Positions 1-6,346 are shown, counted from the stretch's first letter. The stretch: 7,435 bases of DNA from Eudoraea sp. (GCA_024642325.1 JAHEBI010000110.1:1-7435), one strand, 5' to 3'. Notes: generated from the letters alone by a model not told the origin. Numbers and translations are program-made.

Positions 1-1
1 C

Positions 2-130
2 GTTTTCAAATTCATTTACGACAAAGGGTATACCGGTATTTTGGGTATGGAACATGGAAATTCCAAACCAGAAAAGGAAGGGGAATTAGCCGTACTAAAT
101 GCATATAAAACGGTTGACGCTTTTATTTAA
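2..130 (+). CDS. Hydroxypyruvate isomerase-like TIM-barrel protein, C-terminal end (5' truncated by window)
   Basis: Only the last 42 codons and the TAA stop are present; the gene begins left of the window. The frame reads from base 2 without a stop. The visible tail has the pattern GYTGILGMEHG followed by a lysine/glutamate-rich stretch and a short closing helix (ELAVLNAYKTVDAF). In the hydroxypyruvate isomerase / xylose isomerase-like TIM-barrel family, a Gly-x-x-Gly-x-Glu motif in the last barrel strand supplies a catalytic, metal-binding Glu; here this would be the Glu of GMEHG. Known members interconvert hydroxypyruvate and tartronate semialdehyde or act as sugar epimerases or isomerases in the cytoplasm. 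The family call is fairly secure from this motif, but the exact substrate is not determinable from a fragment. It is transcribed toward the nrd operon and ends 345 bases before the next open frame. Confidence 0.6.
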   Translation, partial: VFKFIYDKGYTGILGMEHGNSKPEKEGELAVLNAYKTVDAFI

Positions 131-144
131 ACTTCCTTTCTTCT

Positions 145-173
145 ACTGTTGTTTCCACCATATACAGTTTTTT
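145..173 (+). terminator. Weak intrinsic terminator after the isomerase gene
   Basis: ACTGT (145-149) pairs with ACAGT (164-168) across a 14-base loop, and six T's occupy 168-173. It lies 15 bases after the isomerase stop codon. The stem is only five base pairs, so the call rests on position and the T run more than on stability. Confidence 0.35.
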
Positions 174-398
174 ATTATGCTCAGCGAAACATCAATGAAT
201 AATTTTTACTAATTTGGTGTTAAGTTGATGATTTTAACATTTTTTATGCTTTTATTTTACAATTTAGTAATCTAAACATGGTTTTGATGCGTATATAAAA
301 TTGTTAGTTATTTTATATTTTCCTGTTTATGGACAATTATTATATCCTTTTATTGATTTACACAGCATTAATTTTTATCTCGTATAATGTTGTAAGAC

Positions 399-415
399 CT
401 ATTTTTAAAAAATAG
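399..415. repeat. Perfect AT-rich inverted repeat
   Basis: CTATTTTT (399-406) and AAAAATAG (408-415) are exact reverse complements around a single central A at 407. It is the first of three palindromes within 70 bases. The composition is almost pure A/T, so a chance origin or a simple DNA-bending element cannot be excluded. Confidence 0.5.
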
Positions 416-419
416 TTAT

Positions 420-452
420 AAAGCTTTCTTTAATTATAATTAAATTAGCTTT
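420..452. repeat. Long imperfect palindrome with perfect 16-bp core
   Basis: The core at 429-444, TTTAATTATAATTAAA, is its own exact reverse complement. It is flanked by AAAGCT (420-425) and AGCTTT (447-452), which also pair, with unpaired TTC on one side and TT on the other, giving 14 pairs in a 33-base span. Read on the minus strand it is the first structure after the end of the 475-729 open frame and is followed by a T-rich stretch, so it could act as a 3' end. As DNA it could equally be a binding site for a dimeric protein. Confidence 0.5.
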
Positions 453-455
453 AAA

Positions 456-467
456 GGTCCACTGACC
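456..467. repeat. Small GC-rich hairpin GGTC-CACT-GACC
   Basis: GGTC (456-459) and GACC (464-467) pair across the tetraloop CACT. This is a sharp GC-rich spot in AT-rich DNA and lies eight bases before the end of the minus-strand open frame at 475. It may mark the edge of a discrete element, but I found no convincing matching terminal repeat at the other end. Confidence 0.35.
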
Positions 468-474
468 CCAAAAT

Positions 475-729
475 TTAAATACATATTTTTTCTTGCAATT
501 GCGAATCTTCGCGTATTTTATTGATCACTATTCTGCTTAGTTTTACCACCGAATCCATAAATGATTTTATATACTTTGTTCTGGAAGTAAAGCCTTTCAG
601 GACCAACTCTGCCTGTTCAGGATCAGATAAACTTATAGCCCGGATAAATTCGGTGAATCTACAGACAGGACATAAAAAAACACCTGCTGATAGGTCTTTA
701 AGTTGGGGTAGACCTACCCGAGGTGTCTT
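475..729 (-). pseudogene. 84-codon open frame without start codon; possible gene remnant
   Basis: On the minus strand an in-frame TAA (732-730) is followed by 84 sense codons ending in TAA at 477-475. The translation looks protein-like: a Pro-rich beginning, a CPVC pair around residues 22-25, then a mixed amphipathic helical stretch (for example DPEQAELVLKGF) with a basic, charged C-terminus. No ATG, GTG or TTG occurs near its beginning; the only ATG in frame is at 558-556 and would give just 27 residues. Its first 18 or so codons coincide with the nrd terminator at 674-726, so that part is probably not translated. I do not recognise a family. It may be a decayed gene, part of a repeated element that carries the terminator, or chance. 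Confidence 0.3.
674..726 (-). terminator. Strong nested-hairpin intrinsic terminator of the nrdBA operon
   Basis: Read on the minus strand, ACACCT (726-721) pairs with AGGTGT (685-680), and inside it TAGGTCT (716-710) pairs with AGACCTA (697-691) around a 12-base loop, giving 13 pairs in two blocks. The structure runs directly into seven T's (680-674). This is a textbook Rho-independent terminator for leftward transcription and lies about 80 bases past the nrdA stop codon. On the plus strand the hairpin is followed by CTTTT, so it may work weakly in the other direction as well. An alternative inner stem, GGGTA/TACCC (706-710 with 715-719), competes with the main inner helix. Confidence 0.7.
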
Positions 730-752
730 TTAATCAATAAACACTATTTACA

Positions 753-801
753 CTATAACTGAAACGGTATAGTATACTCAGCCAAAAGCATTTCAGTATA
801 G
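753..801 (-). repeat. Imperfect inverted repeat just downstream of nrdA
   Basis: CTATAACTGAAA (753-764) pairs with TTTCAGTATAG (791-801), eleven pairs with one bulged base, enclosing a 26-base loop that itself contains the palindrome AGTATACT. It begins seven bases after the nrdA stop at 809. There is no T tract, so it is more likely an mRNA 3' stabilising structure than a terminator. Confidence 0.4.
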
Positions 802-808
802 GTTACGT

Positions 809-3286
809 TCATGAACCGCACATCAGACAGTCATCATCTGCCTGCCCTTCTTTGGCACGTGCGATCAATTCTTTCATTTCAGCCTGCGACAATGGCTCTA
901 TATCCATTTCCTGTTGCTTTACAGATGCTGTTTCTACCGGTAAAGCCGTCGCAGCCTCAGGAGTTGCGGCAGCAACCTCTGCCTCCGCAGCTATACTAAC
1001 AGGAACCTCCTTTTTCTTAGTGTTATCAAGGGTAAACTTTATAGCGTCCACCGCAGCCTTGGTCCGGAGGTAATACATCCCTGTCTTAAGCCCGCTCTTC
1101 CAGGCATAAAAATGCATAGAAGTCAATTTTCCATAATTAGCATTCTCCATAAAAAGATTCAGAGATTGGCTTTGGTCTATAAAATAGCCTCGTTGCCTGG
1201 ACATATCAATAATGTCTTTCATGCTTAATTCCCAAACTGTTTTATATAACTCTTTAATATCCTCCGGAATATTTTCTATTTGTTGAATGGAACCGTTTGC
1301 GCGCATCAGATCCTGCTTGAGGTTTTCATTCCATAATCCAAGTTTAACCAGGTCTTCCAATAAATGCTTATTCACTACAATAAATTCCCCTGAAAGTACT
1401 CTTCGGGTATAAATGTTTGATGTATAAGGTTCAAAACATTCATTATTACCCAAAATTTGTGAAGTAGAAGCTGTAGGCATGGGTGCCACCAAAAGCGAAT
1501 TACGCACTCCGTGCTTTTCTATTTTCTTGCGCAATTTGTCCCAATCCCACCTTCCGGAAAGTTCTTCATCCTTAACTCCCCATAAGTTATGTTGAAATTG
1601 CCCCTGGGAAATAGGTGATCCTTCGTAACTTGAATACGCACCTTCTTCTTTTGCCTGTTCCATTGATGCTGTAACAGCCGCATGGTAAAGGGTTTCAAAA
1701 ATATCCTGATTTAGTTGTTTGGCCTCATCACTTGTAAAAGGCAGGCGCAACATGATAAAAGCATCGGCAAGACCCTGCACTCCCAACCCTATGGGCCTGT
1801 GACGCATATTAGAATTCCTGGCCTCTTCAACCGGATAATAATTACGATCAATTACTCTATTGAGGTTTTTGGTCACCCTTTTGGTGACCCTATGAAGTTC
1901 CTTGTGATCAAATTCCCCATTTTTTATAAACATGGGCAATGCAATAGACGCAAGGTTACACACGGCAACTTCATCCGGAGAGGTGTATTCCATTATCTCC
2001 GTACATAAGTTGGAAGAGCGGATTGTTCCCAGATTCTTCTGATTGCTCTTCCTGTTTGCTGCATCTTTATACAACATGTATGGCGTTCCGGTCTCTATTT
2101 GTGATTCCAGGATTTTTTCCCACAGTTCTCGGGCCCGGATTGTTTTTCTGCCTTTACCTGCAGCCTCATAGCCCGTATATAATTTTTCAAATTTCTCACT
2201 GTGGTTGGTGAATAAGCCAGGGCATTCATTAGGACACATTAATGTCCATTCCGCATCAGCCTCTACCCTTTTCATAAAAAGATCTGGGACCCACATGGCA
2301 TAGAAAAGGTCTCTTGCCCGCATTTCCTCTTTCCCATGATTTTTTTTAAGGTCTAAAAAATCAAAAATATCTGCATGCCAAGGCTCCACGTATATGGCAA
2401 AACTACCTTTACGCTTTCCTCCCCCCTGATCAACATAACGGGCGGTGTCGTTAAAAACCTGTAACATGGGTACAATTCCATTAGATGTACCATTTGTTCC
2501 GGCAATATATGAACCCGTTGCTCTTACGTTGTGTATAGACAACCCGATACCCCCGGCTGATTGAGAAATTTTTGCTGTTTGCTTTAAGGTATCATAAATA
2601 CCATCAATACTATCATCTTTCATTGCCAATAAAAAACATGAAGACATTTGTGGTTTAGGAGTACCTGAATTAAACAATGTTGGTGTAGCATGTGTAAAGT
2701 ACTTCTTGGACATGAGCTCATAAGTCTCAATGGCTGATTCCAAATCGTCAAGATGAATGCCAACAGCTACCCTCATTAACATGTGCTGAGGCCTTTCAGC
2801 TATTTTTCCATTTAACTTCAGAAGGTAAGATCGTTCCAGTGTTTTAAAGCCAAAATAATCATACCCAAAATCCCTATTATAAATTATGGTAGAATCCAGC
2901 AAATCAGCATTCTCAGAGATAACTTTAAAAACCTCATCAGATAATAAAGGGGCTTTTTTGCCTGTTCTCGGATTTATATATTCATGCAAATCCTTCATTG
3001 TTTCATAGAAGGACTTTTTGGTGTTCTTATGCAGGTTGGAGACAGAGATTCGGGCAGCCAGTTTAGCGTAATCCGGATGTGCCGTTGTTAATGTTGCTGC
3101 AATTTCAGCTGCCAGATTATCCAGTTCAGATGTGGTTACACCATCGTATAGGCCTTCAATTACCCTCATGGCAACTTTTACCGGATCTACCAGTCCGTTA
3201 AGCCCATAACAAAGCTTGCGTACTCTGGCCGTGATCTTATCGAACATCATCGGCTCTTTTCTTCCGTCTCTTTTTACTACATACAT
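809..3286 (-). CDS. nrdA: Ribonucleoside-diphosphate reductase, alpha (large) subunit, class Ia
   Basis: This is the catalytic subunit of aerobic ribonucleotide reductase, which converts ribonucleoside diphosphates to deoxyribonucleotides in the cytoplasm with radical input from NrdB. It has 825 residues. Residues 1-90 are an ATP-cone (starting MYVVKRDGRKEPMMFDKITA), the allosteric activity site. The barrel carries the redox cysteines C217 (SSCFLL) and C443 (AVCNLAS), the active-site triad N426-C428-E430 (SNLCTE) and the radical-transfer pair Y738-Y739 (GLKTGMYYLRT). The last residues, DDDCLMCGS, hold C820 and C823, which by family analogy re-reduce the active-site disulfide. A roughly 60-residue Ala/Glu/Val-rich flexible linker (about 757-815) precedes them. 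The sequence resembles the eukaryotic/Bacteroidota type more than the Escherichia coli type. It lies downstream of nrdB and probably shares its transcript. All key residues are present, so it should be functional. Confidence 0.97.
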   Translation of the reverse strand: MYVVKRDGRKEPMMFDKITARVRKLCYGLNGLVDPVKVAMRVIEGLYDGVTTSELDNLAAEIAATLTTAHPDYAKLAARISVSNLHKNTKKSFYETMKDLHEYINPRTGKKAPLLSDEVFKVISENADLLDSTIIYNRDFGYDYFGFKTLERSYLLKLNGKIAERPQHMLMRVAVGIHLDDLESAIETYELMSKKYFTHATPTLFNSGTPKPQMSSCFLLAMKDDSIDGIYDTLKQTAKISQSAGGIGLSIHNVRATGSYIAGTNGTSNGIVPMLQVFNDTARYVDQGGGKRKGSFAIYVEPWHADIFDFLDLKKNHGKEEMRARDLFYAMWVPDLFMKRVEADAEWTLMCPNECPGLFTNHSEKFEKLYTGYEAAGKGRKTIRARELWEKILESQIETGTPYMLYKDAANRKSNQKNLGTIRSSNLCTEIMEYTSPDEVAVCNLASIALPMFIKNGEFDHKELHRVTKRVTKNLNRVIDRNYYPVEEARNSNMRHRPIGLGVQGLADAFIMLRLPFTSDEAKQLNQDIFETLYHAAVTASMEQAKEEGAYSSYEGSPISQGQFQHNLWGVKDEELSGRWDWDKLRKKIEKHGVRNSLLVAPMPTASTSQILGNNECFEPYTSNIYTRRVLSGEFIVVNKHLLEDLVKLGLWNENLKQDLMRANGSIQQIENIPEDIKELYKTVWELSMKDIIDMSRQRGYFIDQSQSLNLFMENANYGKLTSMHFYAWKSGLKTGMYYLRTKAAVDAIKFTLDNTKKKEVPVSIAAEAEVAAATPEAATALPVETASVKQQEMDIEPLSQAEMKELIARAKEGQADDDCLMCGS

Positions 3287-3334
3287 GTGATTCTACCTAT
3301 TTTTAAGTCTTATGTTGGTTATATTAAATGATAT

Positions 3335-3372
3335 AAAAAAAACTATAGAATGGGAACAATACTATGTTCTAT
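3335..3372 (-). terminator. Terminator-like hairpin between nrdB and nrdA (possible attenuator)
   Basis: On the minus strand, four bases past the nrdB stop, ATAGAA (3372-3367) can pair with TTCTAT (3350-3345), or alternatively GAACA (3369-3365... read as GAACA/TGTTC at 3369-3365 with 3358-3354) can form a tighter stem with a six-base loop. Two bases after the outer stem comes a run of eight T's (3342-3335). The parts are those of a weak Rho-independent terminator placed before the nrdA start at 3286. Partial termination here would give more nrdB than nrdA message. The stems are short, so read-through must be substantial if nrdA depends on the upstream promoter. Confidence 0.4.
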
Positions 3373-3375
3373 CCT

Positions 3376-4362
3376 TTAAAAATCAGCATCGAAACTGATC
3401 TTTTGAGCATCGACATCCTTATCCTTGTTAAGCACCCCGGCCTTTTGATATTCAGAAACACGTTTCTCGAAGAAATTGGTTTTCCCTTGCAAAGAAATCA
3501 TATCCATAAAATCAAATGGATTTGTAGAGTTGTAGACCTTTTCACATTCCAATTCAACCAGTAACCTATCGGTGACGAACTCCAGGTATTGCGTCATGAG
3601 TTTGGCATTCATTCCTATAAGGCTTACCGGAAGTGATTCTGTAATAAATTCACGTTCGATATTCAAGGCATCTACAAGTATTTCTGTGATTCGTTTTTTT
3701 GGAACCTTGTTAACCAGGTGTTTGTTATGCAGGTGTACCGCATAATCACAATGCATTCCCTCGTCTCTGGATATAAGTTCATTTGAGAAAGTAAGCCCAG
3801 GCATTAAACCCCTCTTTTTTAACCAAAAGATAGAACAAAAAGCGCCTGAAAAGAAGATACCCTCAACTGCTGCAAAAGCTATTAATCTTTCCGCAAAGCT
3901 CGGGGAATCAATCCATTTTAATGCCCAATCTGCCTTTTTCTTAATAGCTGGAAAATTTTCAATTGCCTTAAACAGAATACCCTTCTCCTTTTCATCTTTA
4001 ACGTAAGTATCTATTAATAAAGAATACGTTTCAGAGTGGATATTTTCCATCATAATCTGGAATCCGTAAAAGAATTTTGCTTCTGAATATTGAACTTCAT
4101 TTACAAAATTCTCGGCAAGGTTTTCATTTACTATTCCATCTGAAGCTGCAAAAAAAGCTAATATGTGCTTAACGAAATACTTTTCATCCTCACTTAGTTT
4201 ATTGTTCCAATCTGTTAAATCCTCATGAAGATCTATCTCCTCAGCAGTCCAAAAACAAGCTTCACATTTTTTATACCATTCCCATAAATCATGGTGTTGT
4301 ATAGGGAATATTACAAATCGATCCTCGTTTTCCTGTAAAATTGGCTCAAAGGCTGCAGACAT
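3376..4362 (-). CDS. nrdB: Ribonucleoside-diphosphate reductase, beta (small, radical-bearing) subunit
   Basis: This is the ferritin-like subunit of class Ia ribonucleotide reductase that houses the diiron-tyrosyl radical and passes it to NrdA. All expected ligands are visible: D75 (AASDGIVNENL), E106 and H109 (MENIHSE), E167 (AAVEGIFFSG), and E201 and H204 (SRDEGMH). Y113 (SETYSLL) is in the position of the radical tyrosine, spaced as in mouse R2 (His+4), so this is a tyrosyl-radical enzyme and not a Phe-substituted variant. The C-terminus ISFDADF matches the docking tail that binds the large subunit, and closely resembles the eukaryotic tail. The length of 328 residues is normal for this group. 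The start is the first ATG (4362), behind an extremely A-rich leader. It is the first gene of the leftward pair with nrdA 89 bases on. Confidence 0.97.
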   Translation of the reverse strand: MSAAFEPILQENEDRFVIFPIQHHDLWEWYKKCEACFWTAEEIDLHEDLTDWNNKLSEDEKYFVKHILAFFAASDGIVNENLAENFVNEVQYSEAKFFYGFQIMMENIHSETYSLLIDTYVKDEKEKGILFKAIENFPAIKKKADWALKWIDSPSFAERLIAFAAVEGIFFSGAFCSIFWLKKRGLMPGLTFSNELISRDEGMHCDYAVHLHNKHLVNKVPKKRITEILVDALNIEREFITESLPVSLIGMNAKLMTQYLEFVTDRLLVELECEKVYNSTNPFDFMDMISLQGKTNFFEKRVSEYQKAGVLNKDKDVDAQKISFDADF

Positions 4363-4582
4363 TTTTTCTTTTTTTTTAGTGTTAATTTAGGATGTGATTT
4401 CCGGTTGGTTGGGGTTAACAAAGATTCAAAAATGTTATCAAATTGTAAAGAAGGTTTTATTAAATACTACCCAAAGTTTTTAACACAGTATGTTGAAATC
4501 TACCTTCGCCATTGATGTTTGCTGCCTTTTAGGGAAAGTAAATTATTTGATAAAAGAACACTATGATGGCACATTAAATATT

Positions 4583-4621
4583 AAACCAAGAAGTATGTTT
4601 TATTATACTTTTTGGTTTTTT
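4583..4621 (+). terminator. Orphan terminator-like hairpin
   Basis: AAACCAAG-AAGTAT (4583-4596) pairs with ATACTT-TTTGGTTT (4605-4618). In RNA this is 14 consecutive pairs including one G-U, with an eight-base loop, followed by TTT. It is about 220 bases upstream of nrdB and about 640 bases from the nearest gene on its right, so it terminates no annotated gene. It could end a short plus-strand transcript starting in 4380-4580, or a leftward transcript, since the minus-strand tail is also T-rich. Confidence 0.45.
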
Positions 4622-4886
4622 ACTAAAGTAATTTAAAGTGGGATTGTTTTAAACCGATGCGGCTGAGCTTATTACAAAAAAATAAGGCTCAATATTCAGT
4701 GTGCGGAATGCTTTGCGCATATAAAATTAACACAATTACATTTACAAGCTCAAATTCAAATTCCATGCTTCAGAAATGCCCTTAACGACATAAAACTGTT
4801 GAAATTATTTAATAAATGATTTTGCCGCAAAAATATTTGAATCGTGTCCAGTAGTGATTCCTTTTGCAGACTTGAAGTAATTCATC

Positions 4887-4965
4887 AAAAAAACCTGTCG
4901 GACCCGAAGGCTATTGTTTAAATATCGATAAAAAAATACTGCCAAACCGTACGGCTCAAACAGGT
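4887..4965 (-). terminator. Long stem-loop with T tract on the minus strand
   Basis: On the minus strand ACCTGT (4965-4960) pairs with ACAGGT (4898-4893), and the stem runs directly into seven T's (4893-4887). The roughly 60 bases enclosed include the palindrome CCGTACGG (4947-4954) and a GGC/GCC pair (4943-4941 with 4911-4909), so a branched fold is possible. It is a candidate distal terminator for the leftward 6004-5263 unit or for an unannotated small RNA. The long enclosed segment makes it weaker than the terminator at 674-726. Confidence 0.3.
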
Positions 4966-5262
4966 GTATATATTTTAATTACCTCTTGGGTCTGCTGATC
5001 TAGGTAGTTCCCCCGAAACCTAAAAATCGAGCAAATTTCATGACCAACATGATTGGTATGGTTATCCAATTAGCAATTACACCTATGGGATTGCATTAAA
5101 GCAAAAGTTCATCTTTACAGATTTACTATCCCGGAGTCGTACTCATGGTTTGACAGTTTTATGTATTCCTTAAAATCTAAAACCGCAATAATTCTTCAAT
5201 GAACTTAATTTTTTTTGTTGAGCAAATATATATTTATATCAATCAATTAAATTACCCTTCTT

Positions 5263-5811
5263 CTATTTTCTCAAAGCAACAAAATTACCCTTTATATCAA
5301 TACTCTTTTTAGTGGTATTTTCAAAAACTACATTCATACTTCCTTCCACTACTTTCTCATTAATGTTATTAATACTAATACTGCCGTTTTTTGTAAAAAA
5401 TGGCAATTCCCCATATTGACTGATATTGGCAAACCCAAAAACACCTTCAAAATTATTAAAGAAACCTTTAATGTTCGTAGAGATTTTATATCGTCCATTG
5501 TCAATTTTAGCCGAGCTGTATTGTTGGGAAACAAAAAAGCCCAAAGAATGACTTGGCAAATTTTGCTGATCTGTGAGATTCAATTTTAAAATTGTATACT
5601 CTTTCCCTTTGGAAGAACGCTTCACAATAGTTTCAAAATTTATCGCACCCTGAAGCTGTAACTCGCTTTCTCCTGAGACATTTAATAAATAACTTCCTTC
5701 CGATAAGGGGATCTCATCGGTGATAATTTCAGTAGTCGAATTAGCGGTAAAAATGAAAGACAAAATAACCCATAGACCAACCTTTAGGGATTTTATAACG
5801 ATCTGAGGCAT
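5263..5811 (-). CDS. Exported beta-rich protein of unknown function, 182 aa
   Basis: I do not recognise a named family with certainty. Residues 1-24 are a signal peptide: a basic start (MPQIVIKSLK), a hydrophobic core (VGLWVILSFIFTANS), then a polar region; there is no lipobox Cys, so it is probably periplasmic or secreted, not a lipoprotein. The mature part of about 158 residues alternates hydrophobic and polar residues in short strands separated by Gly/Asn turns, for example GVFGFANIS, KNGSISINNI and EGSMNVVFENTTKKSIDIKGNF. The closing pattern, Gly-x-(hydrophobic)-F-x-N... then I-x-G-x-F at the C-terminus, recalls small flavobacterial beta-barrel or beta-sandwich surface proteins such as DUF6252-like ones; this is resemblance only. 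No catalytic motif is evident. It follows the 53-residue peptide gene by 31 bases on the same strand, so they are probably one transcript. Confidence 0.75.
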   Translation of the reverse strand: MPQIVIKSLKVGLWVILSFIFTANSTTEIITDEIPLSEGSYLLNVSGESELQLQGAINFETIVKRSSKGKEYTILKLNLTDQQNLPSHSLGFFVSQQYSSAKIDNGRYKISTNIKGFFNNFEGVFGFANISQYGELPFFTKNGSISINNINEKVVEGSMNVVFENTTKKSIDIKGNFVALRK

Positions 5812-5842
5812 GGTAGATTATTTTAAGTTTTTATGCGGAACA

Positions 5843-6004
5843 CTATTCAGACTCCTGGCCCTGGTCGTCTGCCAAAAGTTGATTAATGTTATTCTCCCCA
5901 AGCACTATTTCATCTATCCTTACCGAGTGCTCCTTATTGTCTGTTAAAACCGCAAACAATATTGCCAAGACTAAAAAAGCAAAAAATATGACACATTTTT
6001 TCAT
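5843..6004 (-). CDS. Small membrane or exported peptide, 53 aa
   Basis: The frame starts at ATG 6004-6002 and ends with TAG 5845-5843. It begins MKKCVIFFAFLVLAILFAVL, a clear positively charged N-terminus plus hydrophobic helix, followed by about 33 polar, acidic residues (TDNKEHSVRIDEIVLGENN and then INQLLADDQGQESE). This is the layout of a signal peptide with a short secreted tail, or of a single-pass membrane peptide. The tail with a Leu/Ile-x-x-Asn...Leu-Leu-Ala segment distantly recalls the NVEALA-type small exported peptides of Bacteroidota, but the diagnostic motif is not there and I do not assign it. A plus-strand frame covers the same bases (5886-6122) but lacks coding character. Its stop lies 31 bases before the start of the 182-residue exported protein, which argues for a shared transcript and function. 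Confidence 0.65.
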   Translation of the reverse strand: MKKCVIFFAFLVLAILFAVLTDNKEHSVRIDEIVLGENNINQLLADDQGQESE

Positions 6005-6098
6005 TGGTTCACATGTACTTTTCAGGTGTTCACGTTCAATAGTAATCTTTAGAGAATTTCTCCAAAGCCAAATTATATGGTTTCATTTAACGCTCACT

Positions 6099-6154
6099 AT
6101 TGATTTGTATAATTGGTATTGAATTATGTATAAATTGCACATACCAAAATCAAT
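6099..6154. repeat. Bulged 14-bp inverted repeat in the divergent promoter region
   Basis: TTGGTAT (6113-6119) pairs with ATACCAA (6141-6147), and ATTGATT (6099-6105) pairs with the directly following AATCAAT (6148-6154). All fourteen pairs are exact; the left arm is interrupted by seven bases (6106-6112) and the loop is 21 bases. It may be an operator with two half-site pairs, or an RNA structure in a leader. Confidence 0.45.
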
Positions 6155-6346
6155 TTTAAATTGTATTTTTTATTTTATTGAATATCAGTACCTTATAAAT
6201 CTAATATCCCTTAATAGTTTTTTTTAATAATATCTACAAACGGTAAATATCTTCTGTGAAATGTCAATTTTAAGTATATTCAACCCAACCATACTCCTTT
6301 TTAATCTATCCATACAAATTTTAAAAAGTCCCGAGAGCAATACATC

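Larger units (their letters stand above)
174..808. other. Intergenic region between isomerase and nrdA: palindromes, open frame, terminator
   Basis: This 635-base stretch has no intact gene I can defend. Bases 174-398 are very AT-rich and show nothing specific. Bases 399-467 hold three inverted repeats in a row. Bases 475-729 are open on the minus strand but lack a plausible start. Bases 674-726 form the best terminator in the window. Bases 753-801 hold a further imperfect inverted repeat just beyond the nrdA stop. The plus-strand frame at 521-733 starts with an ATG, but its composition looks less protein-like than the minus-strand frame covering the same bases, so I do not call it. Confidence 0.6.
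4363..5262. other. 900-base region without a recognisable gene
   Basis: Bases 4363-4500 should hold the nrdB promoter and leader; an A/T-homopolymer leader is clear, but no perfect TAnnTTTG element was found (the nearest, AATCTTTG on the minus strand at about 4414-4421, has one mismatch). Beyond that lie an isolated strong hairpin (4583-4621), a smaller hairpin GAGCTTATT/AATAAGGCTC (4665-4690, one bulged base), and a structured stretch with an A/T tract (4887-4965). No open frame has a start codon, a useful length and coding character together. The frame at 5024-5173 (+) reads protein-like for 49 codons but lacks a start. The region may be degraded former coding DNA or may encode small RNAs. 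Confidence 0.5.

Noticed and set aside
521..733. 70-codon plus-strand frame with ATG start
   Set aside because: It runs antisense to a more protein-like minus-strand frame and through the nrd terminator, and its translation shows no domain or signal features.
742..757. ACACTAT direct repeat (742 and 751 region) as a NrdR-type site
   Set aside because: It lies downstream of nrdA, is a direct and not an inverted repeat, and would have no promoter to control.
4414..4421. AATCTTTG (minus strand) as the nrdB -7 promoter element
   Set aside because: It misses the first consensus T and no TTG is found at the right distance upstream, so I did not list it as a feature.
4482..4494. AACACAGTATGTT as a possible NrdR box upstream of nrdB
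   Set aside because: It is only an imperfect palindrome, fits the NrdR consensus (ACAC-AT-rich-GTGT) poorly, and occurs once, whereas NrdR normally uses two boxes at a fixed helical spacing.
5041..5056. ACCAA-catga-TTGGT inverted repeat as an operator
   Set aside because: A five-base arm is expected often by chance in AT-rich DNA, and no promoter or gene start is nearby.
5886..6122. 78-codon plus-strand frame
   Set aside because: It is the complement of the 53-aa peptide gene, whose Lys-Lys start, hydrophobic helix and acidic tail are much more gene-like; the plus frame's translation has no coherent pattern.
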